This document shows, one piece after another, positions 11,801-25,154 of a stretch of 64,000 nucleotides of DNA. A program made the position numbers and the translations under genes. The notes below the pieces were generated by a model. It was given only the letters and a program-made list of their open reading frames with translations, ran no database searches and was not told where the DNA came from. Source of the DNA: Sambucus nigra. Taxonomy: Eukaryota; Streptophyta; Magnoliopsida; Dipsacales; Adoxaceae. Numbering within the stretch: position 1 is the first letter of the stretch; each line of letters begins with the position of its first letter. The stretch lies in assembly GCA_949130495.1 (NCBI GenBank), contig OX422222.1, positions 105,017,709 through 105,081,708 of the forward strand. The letters are read 5' to 3'.

Positions 11801-12955
11801 ATCTCCAAAATTTTTTGGTCGTTTAATTTGTTGATCTGAAAATATGGGGCGATTTATGGCTTTGAAAATATTGTCCATCTCTCTTTATGACACGCACATT
11901 CATTTTGATTTCGTCTAATGTCTGTTGAAAAATTTTGGGCTTTGTAATTTAGGTTTTGTATATACATTTTGTTCATTTTGGTTTTGATCTGCTTATATGT
12001 ACATTTTTTGTGTTTTGTTGCTTATTTTGTGCCTTGTTGTTTATTTTGTCTTTTTCGGGATTTTCTCAAGATATATTTTTGAGAAAAGAGGTATTTAGGG
12101 CCATTTATAGAGTAGATTGCTTTTTGGTGATGATTTTTATGTTGTCATTTAGCCAAAAATGTTCCCAATCATCTATGTTCTGGATATTTTTAAAGTTGCA
12201 TAGAATAATTACACATTGTTTTATTATTTTATTGTTTGAACTTTTATTGTCATCCATGAACTTTTGATTTGTTTTCGTTGATTTTGAGTTACAGGTAATG
12301 TATAAACATCCACTTCAATGTTTAGTTCAGTAATGCCCTAATCTCAAAAGAGGTAGTTTTTCATTTTCACATTAATTTCTCTTTCATTTGTTTTAATGTA
12401 ACCTCTTTGCTGATGGGGGTTCTTTATCTTCTTGAGATGATAATATTGATATTCTAAGTTAAGTAATTAACAATATTTACTTTCTTTCTTTGTATGTTTG
12501 TATGAAGTCTAACCATTGGTCATTTTGTTAAATTATTATTGTCATTTCATGTTGAATTCTTTATATGTTGAATTTTTACTGAGTTGATTATTAAAAGGCC
12601 TCTTAATTAATTATCAACTCTGATGATAGTTTAATTTTTACATTCAAGTGAAAGGTTTTGGGGGTGATAAAGATAAATCATTTATCTATAGGAATATGTT
12701 TAGCAATGTGAAGTTAAGTTCATGCTTTGAATTTTTATAGGATTAATTGTTATTAGTTCATTGCGTTGATTTTTGATTTGTAGTTAAATGCTTATGGACT
12801 TTACATGTTATGTGCTTCATGTTAAGTAGTTTTCTTCCAAGTTTCGTTCAAGATTGACTTTTCAATGGTCTTATGACTCATAAATTCATCTTCATTTGTT
12901 GTAATTTTTCACCATTAGTATATCATCGTGGTATTTAATATTTAGTATTTCACAG

Positions 12956-14674
12956 CCACGGAGACCATCTCAGAAGACAACTCCGGTTACTTGGTAAATT
13001 TATTTCTTCAAACATATTTTTGTTAATTAATTAACTTTATAAGAACGAAGTGAATACACCGTCCATTTGAAATTGGAGTATAGATCAACTATTGTAAATT
13101 TTTGTGGGGTTTTCAAGTGTAGATTGTGTTGTTTGTAGTATTTCCTTTAGGCACATTTTTTGTGATGTTTGTAGTATTTTCTTTAGGCACATTCTTTTGA
13201 TATATATGAATTACAGGCCAAGTGTTTGATAAAAGTCTCAAGTGAGTTCCCTAGATGTTGTGATGATCGTGTGAATGGGCTTTGCTTATCATTTATCTCA
13301 CTGTTGAAAAGTCACTCTCTCCCCCCAATGATTAAGATTTTATTTTTCACTTTTTGGATTTGGTTCGTGAGGGTTTTATAACTAATTTTGTTTGTCTTTT
13401 GGAGGATTTTTTGTTTATGTTTTCTTATCATCGTAGAATACACTAAAAGTACCCAGTATGGTATACATGAGGTACTTGACTTTATTAGCACTGTTAAACG
13501 CATGTTTGTTGAACTTTTGAATGTGTATGAATGTCTAATGAATGTCTATAAATATCTAATATTTAATGTACGGTGGCACACATGAATGTCTAATGAAATT
13601 TTGTGTTATGTATGTAATTGTATTTTTTTTAATGAGTTCAGTATTTGGGTCATATCTCTTATATTTGAATTCAGTAGTGAACAAGTTCAGTTGTTTATTG
13701 TTTGACGATTATGTTTTGAGTGTGCTAATTTATAAAGTAACATTTCCTCCCACTTCTTTGAACTGTTCTTTTTTCAATTATTCATTATGCATTTGTTTTT
13801 AACTTTGGATATTTCAGCTTGCCAGGTTACTGGAGTTGAAGTATTCTTCAAATTTCAAGTCATTTCTTCTTTTGGTATTTAATGTTAGATTATGTTATTG
13901 GAAAGTTCCATTTGGTGAGAGATGTGGCTTTGATTGCTAAATTCCATATTAGTTAAATCAAATTAGTTGAAACATGAACTTTTCAGTGCGTTCATGGATA
14001 TTTTAGTAAGATATGCTCTATTTACATTATATGCGCAGCGCTTGAGAAAAAATATATTGTTTTTAGTAATATGATTGTGTTATGACTTACTAATAGAAGT
14101 GTTATCTACATTTATTTAATTGTTTTACGTATTTACTCCGATTTTCAGTACAACGTCATGTGCTGCACATATAATTTCATATTGATCACCATTTTTCTTG
14201 AGTTATAAAGTGTTCTGTTTTTTATATTACACCATATGTTTGTCCCTAATCTCGATTTTACTTTTGTTTTTTAGAAAATCAATTCCCGCAAAAGGAAAAA
14301 ATACAATAAGTTCGCTGATAAGATTGCAAGAAGTGGGAGTAGTGTTAGTGTTATAAATAAGAAACGGGAAGCATTAGTATATTGGATCGTTGATAAGATT
14401 TCATATAAGGAAGCAAAACAAACAGTTTAATTTTGTCAGTGATTTTTGTAACTGTGAGATTCAACTGGTCTGCTAACGCAAGAAAACGATATGTTGCGAA
14501 TTACAGGAGCTATATAAGACACATGCCCTTCCTTCGATGCACCAAACTGACATTTGGGATAAGAAATAGTAGTGCAAATTATTTTTTTTCCCAGGCCATC
14601 CTAGCCACTGGAATCAGATGTACGATGGGTCTATGTTTTTTCCTGGTTCAGAAGAGTTGCAAGAACTCGAATAA
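12956..14674 (+). other. Unidentified exon-like segments, possible multi-exon gene or gene relic
   Basis: Three segments have proper plant splice borders. 12956-12993 lies between CACAG and GGTAAAT. 14275-14430 follows TTTTTTAG and is open for 51 codons, starting KINSRKRKKYNKFADKIARS and ending KEAKQTV-stop. 14595-14674 follows a T-rich tract plus CCCAG and reads HPSHWNQMYDGSMFFPGSEE before a stop. The basic RKRKK patch could be nuclear-targeting. I recognise no family. Stops at the segment ends suggest decay or a misjudged exon end. The CT-rich tract at 11.6 kb could be its 5' UTR, with a long T-rich intron between. Confidence 0.35.
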
Positions 14675-17600
14675 GATGAGGATGTCATGATGGATCATAT
14701 ATTACGTCTGCACCTAAAACTATGACTGACCTTATTTTTTGGAGCTCACTTTCCCGCATGAGTTCCTAGCAAAAATATTTGCATTCTACTAAATTTGAAT
14801 CTTTAGTAGTTCTTCCAAACAACTCAGTTTTTGTGCTCATATAATTTAGCTAAATTAAGCTTCATATTTGCTAAACTTGTCAATTATGCATCACTTAGTA
14901 TCACCTTGGAAGCTTTTACATAGGATAGACATATGCCAACCAAACCAACACTTGAACCCACCTCAAAACAACATTTACTTGAGAATAATTCAGGGGAAGA
15001 AAGAATGAACACTGACAAGAAAAGATTTGAGGGACAAATGGAACATCTAGTATCTCCTTCAAGCATACTAAGCGACATAATTGATTATACAGGCATTTGG
15101 TATTTTTTTTGAAGCCCAACTCTTATATTTAATTTGAAATTGATGAATATCTCTTTCATCCTTTTTTTGCCTTTGTATCAGGTTGTGGCTAGATCACCAC
15201 TGTGTGTCCACACTTTAGCCCCAACAGTATTGACATGCAAATCAACTAAAACAGAAAAAAAACATCTGATAAAAGTCCTAATCTTTCTATTCCAATGTTA
15301 TCAAGTAAAACATCTGAAAAAACATCTGATAAAAGTCCCATACATCTAATTTCGATCTCACGTAATGAATTAATTTCCCTGGCGGTTACGCATTCAGAGA
15401 GAAGGCTGCACCAAATGATGTTTACGGGTCATGATTTTGAGAGAAATAAAATATTAAGGACTAACAATCAATCCCAAAATGTGTTTGTTCATAGTTTTCT
15501 GGTGAAGGGTTACTTTGTTTCAAAATTCATTGCAAGGATCCACACTTTATAGATTTTAATTCTGTAGTATTAACACCCTAATGTTTTAGTTTTTGAGGTT
15601 TGATTTTTTATTTATAACTTCATGTTAGTTTTTGATTCATTTTTATAACTCCAATATATTTTATTTGGTCCCCAGTTTCTAACTTCAATTTCTTGGTATG
15701 TTGATTTTGGTAAAATTTGAAAGCTAACGTTTTTGTACTTTATTATATGATCTCTACTTATCTTCAGCTTCAATATTCTTCTTTTAGGGGGATGCCACAT
15801 TTTTTTGATTTATGGCTATTCATTTGCGTAGTGTTGGCATATACCAATGGGTTTTGATTTTGGTAGCTATGATTGTTGGTGTCTATGGTCGATTCGACCG
15901 GATCTCCGGCCTCCTGAACTAACTAAGCACCTTCAAAATGGCAATGTAACCGACTGGGTTTTTATGGAGTTAAAAACTATTCTTTAATACAAAATCTGAG
16001 GCGATTTTAAAATGGTATTGATATTGTGATTTCAAAACGGTTTCAATTCATATTTTGGTATTTCGAAACCATCGAATAGGTTTCAAAATTATCATGTGTA
16101 GGTTTTGATTTCTATTTTGTGGGTTAATTTTGATTTATTTGTCACATTTTTTTTGTGATGAATTTGGTTTTGATATTGATTTGCAAGTAGGGGTGATAGT
16201 GGGTTGAGTTTGATTAGCAGTTGTGTTTTCGGTTTCTCCAACGATACAACCACACGTCCGTCCGTTTCGACCTGTTGTGATTATTTCCATTTTTTTATAT
16301 TACTTTATTTTTCTTATTTTTATTTCATCGCAAATTTCAAATATTTACCGTTCTCCATTTTTTTGGTGTTTTTAGAAATACAAATCGATTGATTTCAAAC
16401 GAATCTGAATAAGTTTGTTATCTCACGGTGGTTGTACATTTATGTGTTTAAAAGGCTATTAGAAAGTTCTGGGATGGGAGATTGCCCATATAATTTTGAC
16501 CATTGTTTGGCATAGTTCTGAAACAAATTTTGGGCCTTGAACTTCTGTTTCATTTCTCAAGTTAATATTTTCTTGGTACAAATGTTAATTTTTATTATTT
16601 ATTCTTGATTTCATGAAGATAAATTTTATTATTCTTAAAAGATGAACAAATTGTTTTTAATGCTTTCACAACAATTCCACCATTCTATTTATTATTCTTG
16701 ATTGTTTTTCCATTAGTGACTATTACATGAGTGAATTATATATGGTTAAAGAGAAACATTCATGTGCGGGAAGGCAATTTGTGGGAGAGTCTGGGATAAA
16801 AAAAAGGCCCCCAAAATGTTGCGTTTTGGAGTAGCAGTTAATAGCCCTTGCAACCATCCACAACTACTTCATGTCCCTTTTCATCTCTCTCATGGTCATC
16901 ATATTGTTGATTAATGTAGTTTTGTTCTCTTGAAGATGAAGTAGAAGTTTTAGTGGAAGACTCTTAACTGTCATATGAGCTTTCATCATATTGTTGATTA
17001 GTGTAGGTATATAATATCTATTTTTAATTCAGCAACCATGAATGAAGCATATGTATTTTTATGTTAATTTGATTACGTCTAACATGTGTATTTATATTTT
17101 TGTTTCTGATTGGATTTAGACATTGAATGGAAATATCAATATTTGCCTACTTCTGGCTCTGCAAATATTGGCACCACAAAAAAGGTCGGTGGTGATTTTT
17201 CCCCTACCTCTTACCCATAGATGAGCAACACAATGTACAAGTAAAGGCCTTCAAGTGACATGCTTCCCAGGTGTTCTTTCTAGCTCGATATCTGACGTCC
17301 TATTTTTTTATTACTTATCGGTTGACTCGATAAAGTTTAGAAGACGATTGAGTCAAAAGAGACCAATCCATTGAGAATGTCGTCATTTCCGGTAGTGGTT
17401 GGAATGAAATGGATTGAAATTGCATGCCCTGTGGAATTCAGACCCATTATTATCTTAGTTACCTGCAAATAAAACTCTAGGTTAATTACTTGATTTTTAT
17501 TATAATTTTTAATCTCGCCATTTTCTTCAATACATATGTTATTACTAACTCTCTAACTTCTAGGAAGCTTTGATAAAAGGCCTACAATTTGTCGGTTTGT

Positions 17601-19639
17601 TTCCTTACATTTTGGTAAAAACTTAGTAAATAGCTGATTAAATAGTTGAACTTTGTTCTCTATTTTATTAAATATAGTATTCATTTTCTTTCTGCAGGAT
17701 ATCACTTTCATAGTGATTTTTCGTAAAACTGGTGATACGAAGGCTAGGTTGATATGCTAAAATTGGTGATAGGTTAATTTGACAATAGTCTTAGTAACAA
17801 ATCTTTTAAATTTAATATGGTTTGATTCAATTACTTTAAGACCCCATTTCATATAGTTTAAAATAGTTTGGACCTCCATTGCCCCATTCCTTATGAAGAA
17901 ATCCACTACGAAGCTCTCATGCCCTTAAAATCGGACAAATTTTACACCAAACATTTGTACGTCCTATCTTATTCTTTAACACTATATGCAATGCTCTCTT
18001 TGGGGAATTTTGCAGGTTGTGATCTATAAGGCCTTAGATGGAGTTCATGACTTACCTATAGAAACAGAAATTTTTGTCCACTATAGGTATCTCATCTCTC
18101 ATTATATTCCCCACTTTTTTCTTAAACTTCACTGATTCAACTTCAATCATTAATTTAAATGAGCATATATTTTTCTCAATGTCATATAATATAACAGGTT
18201 GGTATGTCGAGTCGTAAAGAGTTTGCATCACACTGGTATACAATGAACAATAGGGATTCCTCCGGACCCTTCAATTTATTGTAGCCATTAAAAGTGAAAA
18301 GGTCTTATATGAGTTTGTTCAAATATGGTGGCTCAGGTGCATGAACTACATGTCATTCATCCGTGAAACTGATATATAGTACTATAGTGTTAACATATAA
18401 AAAAGGTTATCACACTTTTCTACATGTAAAATTGTTTTTTAATAAGTTCAGGAGGGATCAGACAGATGACACCTATGTGCCATGTATACTATTTATCATA
18501 TATTAAGTCAAATCTCCTAGCCTCCATATTTCACATTTTAATATGCACTGTCATGCCTAAAACACCTTCATCATGTCATAACACCTTCATGAGTACTTAA
18601 TTCAGGGAGGTTTAGACCCGTTTGTTACGGATAACATGTTCTTTGATTTCAAGGCCCTCATAATCACAAATTCATGACAAATGCAAGTGAAACTAATATG
18701 AAAGATGCGACCGTGGTATGGACAAATTCATGATAAAGTTCTCATACATATGTGAAGTTTGATAATTTTTAGTGTATCATCATGTTGGTTTTAAATAATG
18801 TGTAAATAGACCCATGGTGTAAATTTTTATGCAAAAACAAGGGAATGGCGGTTCAACAAGATTTGATTGTGGAGTATTGAATCTACCATTATATTTTTAT
18901 ACAATATTTTTCCTCACATTAGAGCTTAGAGCCTCTCATTAATTTTTATTGGCATTAGTATCTTTTTCGTTAAGTGTTTTTCAAAGTTAATGTCTTATGC
19001 TATAAAACGTACTTTTTAAAATAAAAACTAAAATTTAAAAATATCAAATATTAGTTACGTACTTTTTTTTCCCACTTTTTTGAATTTTTTCTCAAGTTAT
19101 TGTTACTTAAGATGTTTAACTTTTACTTTTGTTAAGGGAATGGTCAATTATAATAATAATAACAACAATAATAATAATAATAATTGAACCAAAATTATTT
19201 CTACAAAATTTTACAAAATTGGTTACATAAATAACCATGGTAAGAACTCATTGATACGACTAACACGAGTCGTAATTTTTTACACGAACACGACATGACA
19301 AACACGATATTATTTCATGTCAAAAATTTTGACGCGAGTAAGACTTTTAGTCTCAGTATCATGTTATCCTATCATTTTTTAAAAATTGTCACCTCTAATA
19401 ACTATAATTCATAATAAGTCAGTAAAATAATTTTATGAGATTTGTAAAATTAACTTTCAGTTTTTCTACATTATCATGTAACTTCTTTAGTGCCATGTAT
19501 AATTGCTCATCCTCCAGAGTTTTCGAGGAGCTCTGATGTAGTTACAGTATGCCAATGGAAGAAGGATATCTAGAGACATTTGAGGATGTAAGATCGCACA
19601 GAGACACAAAAATAGATACTAGCTACCTTTGAGCAAGGA
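14675..19639. other. Intergenic, no secure gene
   Basis: AT-rich sequence with scattered short open segments. 14884-15090 (+) is open and hydrophilic. A 20-bp phrase, AAACATCTGATAAAAGTCC, recurs at about 15265 and 15321. 18017-18085 (+) looks like an exon, starting VVIYKALDGVHDLPIETE after a TTTTGCAG acceptor and ending at a TATAG|GTATC donor. None belongs to a family I can name, and no continuous gene can be built. Confidence 0.4.
19149..19184. repeat. (TAA)n microsatellite
   Basis: About a dozen trinucleotide units, interrupted by AACAACA. Confidence 0.85.
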
Positions 19640-20430
19640 GGGACACCTTGACGATTTGGGATTTTTGGGAGCAGGTCGATCGTAAATACTTCCCTTCCGC
19701 CATCCTGACTGAAATGAGGCAAATTTTTTTGGATGTTTCTTAGGAGGGGAGGAGTGTGGCAGAGTATGAGGAGGAATTTACCAGCCTGGCAATTTTTTTT
19801 CCAGATGAGGTTCCCACAGAAGATAAGAGGATTCAGTTGTTTATGGATGGTCTTACCTATAAGATCCGACAACGTTTGTTGGGTGATCCATCCTTGAAGA
19901 CATATACGAAGTTGTTGAATGCAACACTACTAAAATGTCAAGACCACCGCTTCCATGTTAAGGGAAGCAAGCATTAAGGAGTGTCGATCCAACAAGGAAG
20001 GACAGGGGGGTAGTAGTGCCTGTGGGGCACAGTCGACTCAAAGTCAGCTGAGGCCGAGTGAGTAGGGTCCCCACCAGGGGATGCTACTAAGAGGTTCCAT
20101 TTGGGCGATTACAGACATGGATAGGGTGGATTTAGGAAGGGCTATCAAGGCCAACTAGGCCAACAACATTTTCATCAGGGCTAGCAGGGCCAGGGTAGAG
20201 GTGGTAATGTCCAGCAGGGCAGAGGCCAACAGGGCCATAGGGGTGGAAATTTTACAGCCAGGTGTTTCATATATGGCAAGATTGTCCACAAACGTTAGGA
20301 TTTCCCTAATAAGGGCAGAGTTTAGCAGCAGTAGAGCCTCAGAGACCTATTTTCCCCTTCACCCTCCCAGGACCAGCACCTGTAACAGCCTTGTTGCAGT
20401 ACCAGTCGTTCCAATAGCCCCACCTTAGCA
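19640..20430 (+). pseudogene. Chromovirus gag relic
   Basis: The best segment, 19756-19974, reads SVAYEEEF-like sequence (MAEYEEEFTSLAIFFPDEVP, then KRIQLFMDGL). This is the retrotransposon gag core used for capsid assembly. The preceding WEQVDRKYFPSA motif is in another frame at about 19660-19700. The nucleic-acid-binding part follows as glutamine- and glycine-rich sequence in shifting frames. The CCHC zinc knuckle near 20263-20320 has lost a cysteine (CFIYGK) and contains a stop. No usable gag start remains. Confidence 0.75.
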
Positions 20431-20449
20431 TGGGTAGTTATAGTATGGG

Positions 20450-21000
20450 TGCATGCACCATGTCCACCAGGCCGCATCTCCACAGGCTCTACCCGCATTT
20501 GAGGGTGTGTTTCTTATCCATGGTACTTTGGAACGCATTATATTTTACTCTGGGGCTTCGCACTCTTTCATAACTACTAGGTTTGTACGAGCCGCCGGAT
20601 TGTTAGAGATGGCAGATATTACAGTCACATGTGTAGATTCCCCATTGGCGGGACACTTATCTTTTTTATTTGTCGTGGTGTAAGTATAGATATTGGGAGA
20701 CTCATTTTGACAACCGATATTATTGTGGTAGATATGTCAGAGTACGACGCCATCATAGGTATGGATTGGCTAACAGAGTATAGGGCCATGATTAACTGCT
20801 ATAGTCAGAGCATAGTTTTTATGATTCCTGGCCAGGAGATATTCTTGGTGGTGATGACTTGTCCTGAAGGAGGATTGTCCACTCATTTGTATTACGTAGA
20901 GGAGGAGACCGCTCAGTGGGTGGTGATTTCCCTCGATTCGATTCTAGTGCTATGTGAGTTTGCCAATATATTTCAGGAGATACCAGGATTACCCTAGCTG
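20450..21000 (+). pseudogene. Chromovirus aspartic protease relic
   Basis: The stretch FEGVFLIHGTLERIIFYSGA is followed by SHSFITTRF. It matches the chromovirus protease except that the catalytic Asp of D-S-G is Tyr here (YSGA), which would inactivate it. Further on, in another frame, DAIIGMDWLTEYRAMINC gives the conserved protease end and the link to reverse transcriptase. The frame break lies near 20640-20680. Confidence 0.8.
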
Positions 21001-22260
21001 AGGGATTGAGTCTGTCATTGATTTTGCACTGGGCACTCTGCCAATAGCTCGTGCACCACATAATATGGATTATCTGGAGAAGAGGGAGCTACGAGATTAG
21101 ATTGGACATCTGTTAGGGAAGGTATTTATATATCGGAGTGCTTCGTCTTAGGGTTCCCTAATATTATTTGTAAAGAAGAGGGATGGGTACTTACAATTAT
21201 GTGTAGATTAGTGGGAGTTGAATAAAGTCACGATTAGAATAATTATCCGTTGACTTATTCAACCAGTTAACAGGAGCTGCTTACTTCTCTAAGATAGGCT
21301 TAAGGTCGGGATACCACCAGTTGCGCAACTAGGAGTAGGATGTATCTAAGACTGCCTTTTAACGAGATATGGGTCTTACTAGTATCGAGTTATGCCATTT
21401 GGGACAAGCAACACGTCGGCTGTATTTATGAACTTGATGAATTGGGCATTCAAAGAGTTCTTGAATCAATTTGTCATCGTCTTTATTCATGACATCCTGA
21501 TTTATTCCCGTACTAAGGAGGAACATGCTGATCATTTGCGTTGGGTTTTACAGACATTGCGTGAGCACTAGTTGTATGTGAAGTTTAAAAAATATGGGTT
21601 TTAGCTGTGTGAGGTACAATTTTTAGGGAATATCATTTTTGATTTGGGGATATCGGTGGACCCGAGTAAGGTGTCAGTGGTGAGGGAGTAGGGACACCAC
21701 AAGACCGACAGAGGTGCACAGTTTCTTAGGGTTAGTTGGGTACTAGAGACGATTTATTAGGGGTTATCGAAGATTGTGGGTCTGTTGAATAATTTGACTC
21801 GCAAAGGTGTACCGTTGTCTGGGATGATGCTTGTCTGTAGGCTTTTGATGAGCTGAAGGAAAAATTGACTTTAACACCCATACTCGAACTTCCTAGGGCA
21901 GGAGTGGAGTATCTTATCTTTACCGACACGTCCCCATAAGGACTTAGGGGTGTTTTATAGCACGAGGATTAGGCTATAGATTATTCTTCCTGCAATCTTA
22001 AGCCTCATAAGAGGAATTACCCCACCCACAACTTGGAGTTAGATGTATCCATGTTTGCATTGCAAATTTGGAGACATTACATGTTGGGGGAGAGATATCG
22101 CCTGTTCACAGATCACAAGTCACTACAGTACTTTTTCACTCAGAGGGAGATGAATACGCATCAACGTAGGTGTCTTGAATTTGTGAAAGATTATTAGTTT
22201 GACATCCAGTATCACCCGGGAAAGGCTAACGTGGTGGTAAATGCAGTGATCCACATGCCA
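21001..22260 (+). pseudogene. Chromovirus reverse transcriptase and RNase H relic
   Basis: The RT palm is recognisable but full of stops. The catalytic box near 21478-21510 reads [13 protein letters not shown], where the family has F-x-D-D, so the first Asp is changed to His. RNase H follows, with AFDELKEKLTLTPIL at about 21840, IFTDTSP at about 21915 (the first catalytic Asp survives), and YRLFTDHKSLQYFFTQREMN at about 22090. The ending FDIQYHPGKANVV at about 22200 is canonical. Confidence 0.8.
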
Positions 22261-23664
22261 GTAGGTGATGTAGTTGAAGTTTGGAAGGGGAAATGGAAGG
22301 AGTTAGGACATCAGGGTTTAGTTTCCTGATCATTTATGTTGGTTATGACCGTCACCCCCTGATTGTCACGAGGGTGGTACAGGCACATGCAACAGATGCA
22401 TTTTGTCAGGATCGAATTAGGAAGCTTTTAGTTGGAGGAGCTGAGTCGTACTCCATGAGCTCAGAGTGAGGTTTATTATTCAACGGAAGGTTAGTTATCC
22501 CAGAGGGGTAGGACTTGAGACATGCAGTGATGGAGAGGATAATATGTACCAAGACATGAGATGGCAGTACTGGTGGAGTGGGATGAAGAGAGACATTATT
22601 TCGAGGTGTTACCGCTTATCAGTTGGTGAAAGTGGACCATCAAAAGTCGACAGGGGTTCTTGATGTGGAAATGGGAGAGCATTTCCATGGATTTTATTAC
22701 TGGGTTGCCTACTTCACAGAGAGGTCGTGATTCCATATGGGTGATAGTGGATCGATCAACCAAGGTAGCTCACTTTCATTATTGAGATAGTGATGTTGCA
22801 TGGGGTTCCATTAGGTATTGTGTCTGACAGGGTCAAGATTTTTGTGTCTCAATTTTCAAAAAGTTTCCAGAAGGCCATGGGTATTGAGTTACGTTTGAGT
22901 ACGACTTATGACCTGCAGACGAACGGGAAGATAGAAAGGACGAATCAAATGTTGTAAGATATGCTGCATATGCGTATCCTTGATTTTAGGGAAGGTTGGG
23001 AGCAGTATTTTCAACTGGTGGAGTTTGCATATAATAACTTCTAACAGTTTACGATTGGCATGGCGTCATTTGAGGCGTTGTATGGTATGACTTGTCGTTC
23101 GTCCGCTTGCTGGTTAGAGGTGGGGGACAACAATCTTCTCGGATCAGAGTTGATTTAGGATATGTTGGGAAAAGTTGAGTTTATTCGGAGTCGTATACAG
23201 ATAGCTCAGGATCGACAGAAGAGTTATGTCGATGCTAAGCGGTTCTTCCTGGAGTTTAATGTGAGGGACCAGGTGCTACTACGTGTATCTCCTATGAATT
23301 AGATAATGAGGTTCGGGAAGAAAGGGAAGTTGGTGCTAAGGTACGTGGGTCCATTCCCTATCATTGAGCGAATTGGGCCAGTTTCATATAGACTCTGGTT
23401 ATTGGACCACTTGCATCAGATTCATGATGTATTTCACATTGCTTCGCTGAGGCGATATATTCGGGATGAGTTGCTCACGCTCACATTACTTTAGAGGAGA
23501 TTGATTTTCAGTCCGATATTTCATATGAGGAGAGGCCAATTTCCATCTTAGACCATAGCGAGAGGAGACTGAGGTCGACGGTAGTTCTACTTGTACGTGT
23601 CCAGTGGGGGCATTATAATGTCGACAAGTCCCCTTAGGAGCAGGAGGATGAGATGCACGACTAA
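22261..23664 (+). pseudogene. Chromovirus integrase and chromodomain relic
   Basis: The zinc-finger side survives as RWQYWWSGMKRDIISRCY near 22560. The core begins [19 protein letters not shown] at about 22675, but the sequence between TKVAHF and the HGVPLGIVSD motif is shortened by roughly 20 codons at about 22770-22795. The Asp of VSD and the Glu of NGKIERTNQ remain. The C-terminal region, 23306-23491, reads MRFGKKGKLVLRYVGPFPII and onward to DVFHIASLRRYI. It is followed by the chromodomain-like tail to about 23664 with a stop inside. In live elements the chromodomain guides integration to modified histones. Confidence 0.8.
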
Positions 23665-23730
23665 TATCCAAAGTTATTCATACTAGGTATTTCTTTTTTT
23701 TTTCAAATTTCAAAACAAAATTCCGTTATT

Positions 23731-23740
23731 AGGGGGGAAG
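23731..23740 (+). promoter_or_regulatory. Polypurine tract of the chromovirus
   Basis: AGGGGGGAAG lies two bases before the LTR start at 23743. This is the expected site for plus-strand priming. Confidence 0.85.
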
Positions 23741-23742
23741 TA

Positions 23743-25154
23743 TGTAACACCCCGTAATTTTAATAATTTTTATACTGGGAATTAATTGAATTTTTTTAAA
23801 TTAAATTGGAAAATTTATTCGAATTGAAATAAATATTAATTAGTGAGACAAGAAATATATTTATTTATATTGAATATTACTTAGTAAATGTGTAATGAAA
23901 TTTATAAGAAAATATTATGATTGTCGTGAGTGAAAAATACGACAGTTATAGTAAATTTAGTCGGGGCACGTGTTTCTGTTGTAACGGGACTTAATTTTGG
24001 GAAATAAAATGTAATTTCATTACAAATAATTCAAATGGTCAGTTCGAGTGATCCATTGTGTCCGGAAGGGTCTAAATAGTCAGAAAATCTACCTAAGGGT
24101 TTAGTTTCGGTACCTGGTCACTTTTAGGCCAAACCGACACCCTGGAGAGGTATTTTGGTCTTTTGAAATTTCGGGAAATAGAGACCTACGAAAATTGGAG
24201 AGTTATATTATCAGATACGTAAAGGAAGTTTGGGTTATCAGTTGCTAAAATAAATAGAGGCCACAGAAGGAAGAAGGAAAGGTCTTCCAAGGCCAAAAAC
24301 CACCATTGTTGCACAACCACCATCACCAGATTACAGATCGGGAGAAGGGAATGTAATTCAATCATCAATTTCGTAGAAAATCTGACCTATATATAGAGGC
24401 AAGTATTTATCTTGTTGAATTTTGATTAGATGTATTATCTATGTTAGAGTAGGATTGAATACTAATCATGGAAATAGGAATTCGACTTTGAATTTGAGAA
24501 TTTGATTATGATTTTGGGTAAGAATCGCATGTAGACAGAGACCTTATATAATTAGAACATGAAATTAGATCATATGTGAAAATAGTAATTGAAGAAATCT
24601 GGGTTTTGATGAGGTTCTTGAATAAAATGATTAACCTATGGTTTTGGGGGTTTAATTTGAGGATTAATGGGATTTAAATGATTCTATTTGATTAACCAAT
24701 TTTCCTGTTCACATAAACTTGTTCGGGTGAACTGGTAATCTGGGTCTCGGTTTGCTTAAATTTTTTTGTAGGTTAGAGTTGTAATTTCTTTCCAATTGAA
24801 GAGATTTATGGTTAGCAAAGTATGTTGTACATTTTATATTTGATCGCACGAAAATTATAATGGGTATCGAAGAATACAAGTGAACCACGGGGCTTAGTTT
24901 GATATTAAATGGTCTCACATAAATTATAATGAGTCACGAAGAGTGTGGGTGAACCTAAGACCGGACCAGTAGTAATGGAAATTATAACTACTGAAATAAT
25001 CTATTGGGGTGGTTAGGACCCTTCGAGTAGTGGGGAAAACACTCGGGAAAAAAATATGATGAATAGAATAATGGTAAATTAATAATACGTAGGATATTAA
25101 GGAGTTATATATACTACGTATGAGACATATATTATAGGTGGAGTGTATACCTAT
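23743..25154 (+). repeat. Chromovirus 3' LTR, first part
   Basis: It begins TGTAACACCCCGTAATTTT and aligns with the solo LTR starting at 41127, for example GATTGTCGTGAGTGAAAAAT with GATTGTCGTGAATGAAATA. It stops at the CCTAT target site, where the Tat-lineage element enters. Lone open frames here are short and have no family resemblance. Confidence 0.85.

Noticed and set aside
11573..11839. 88-codon plus-strand frame
   Set aside because: It is made of CT- and CA-rich simple sequence and reads like a leader, not a protein.
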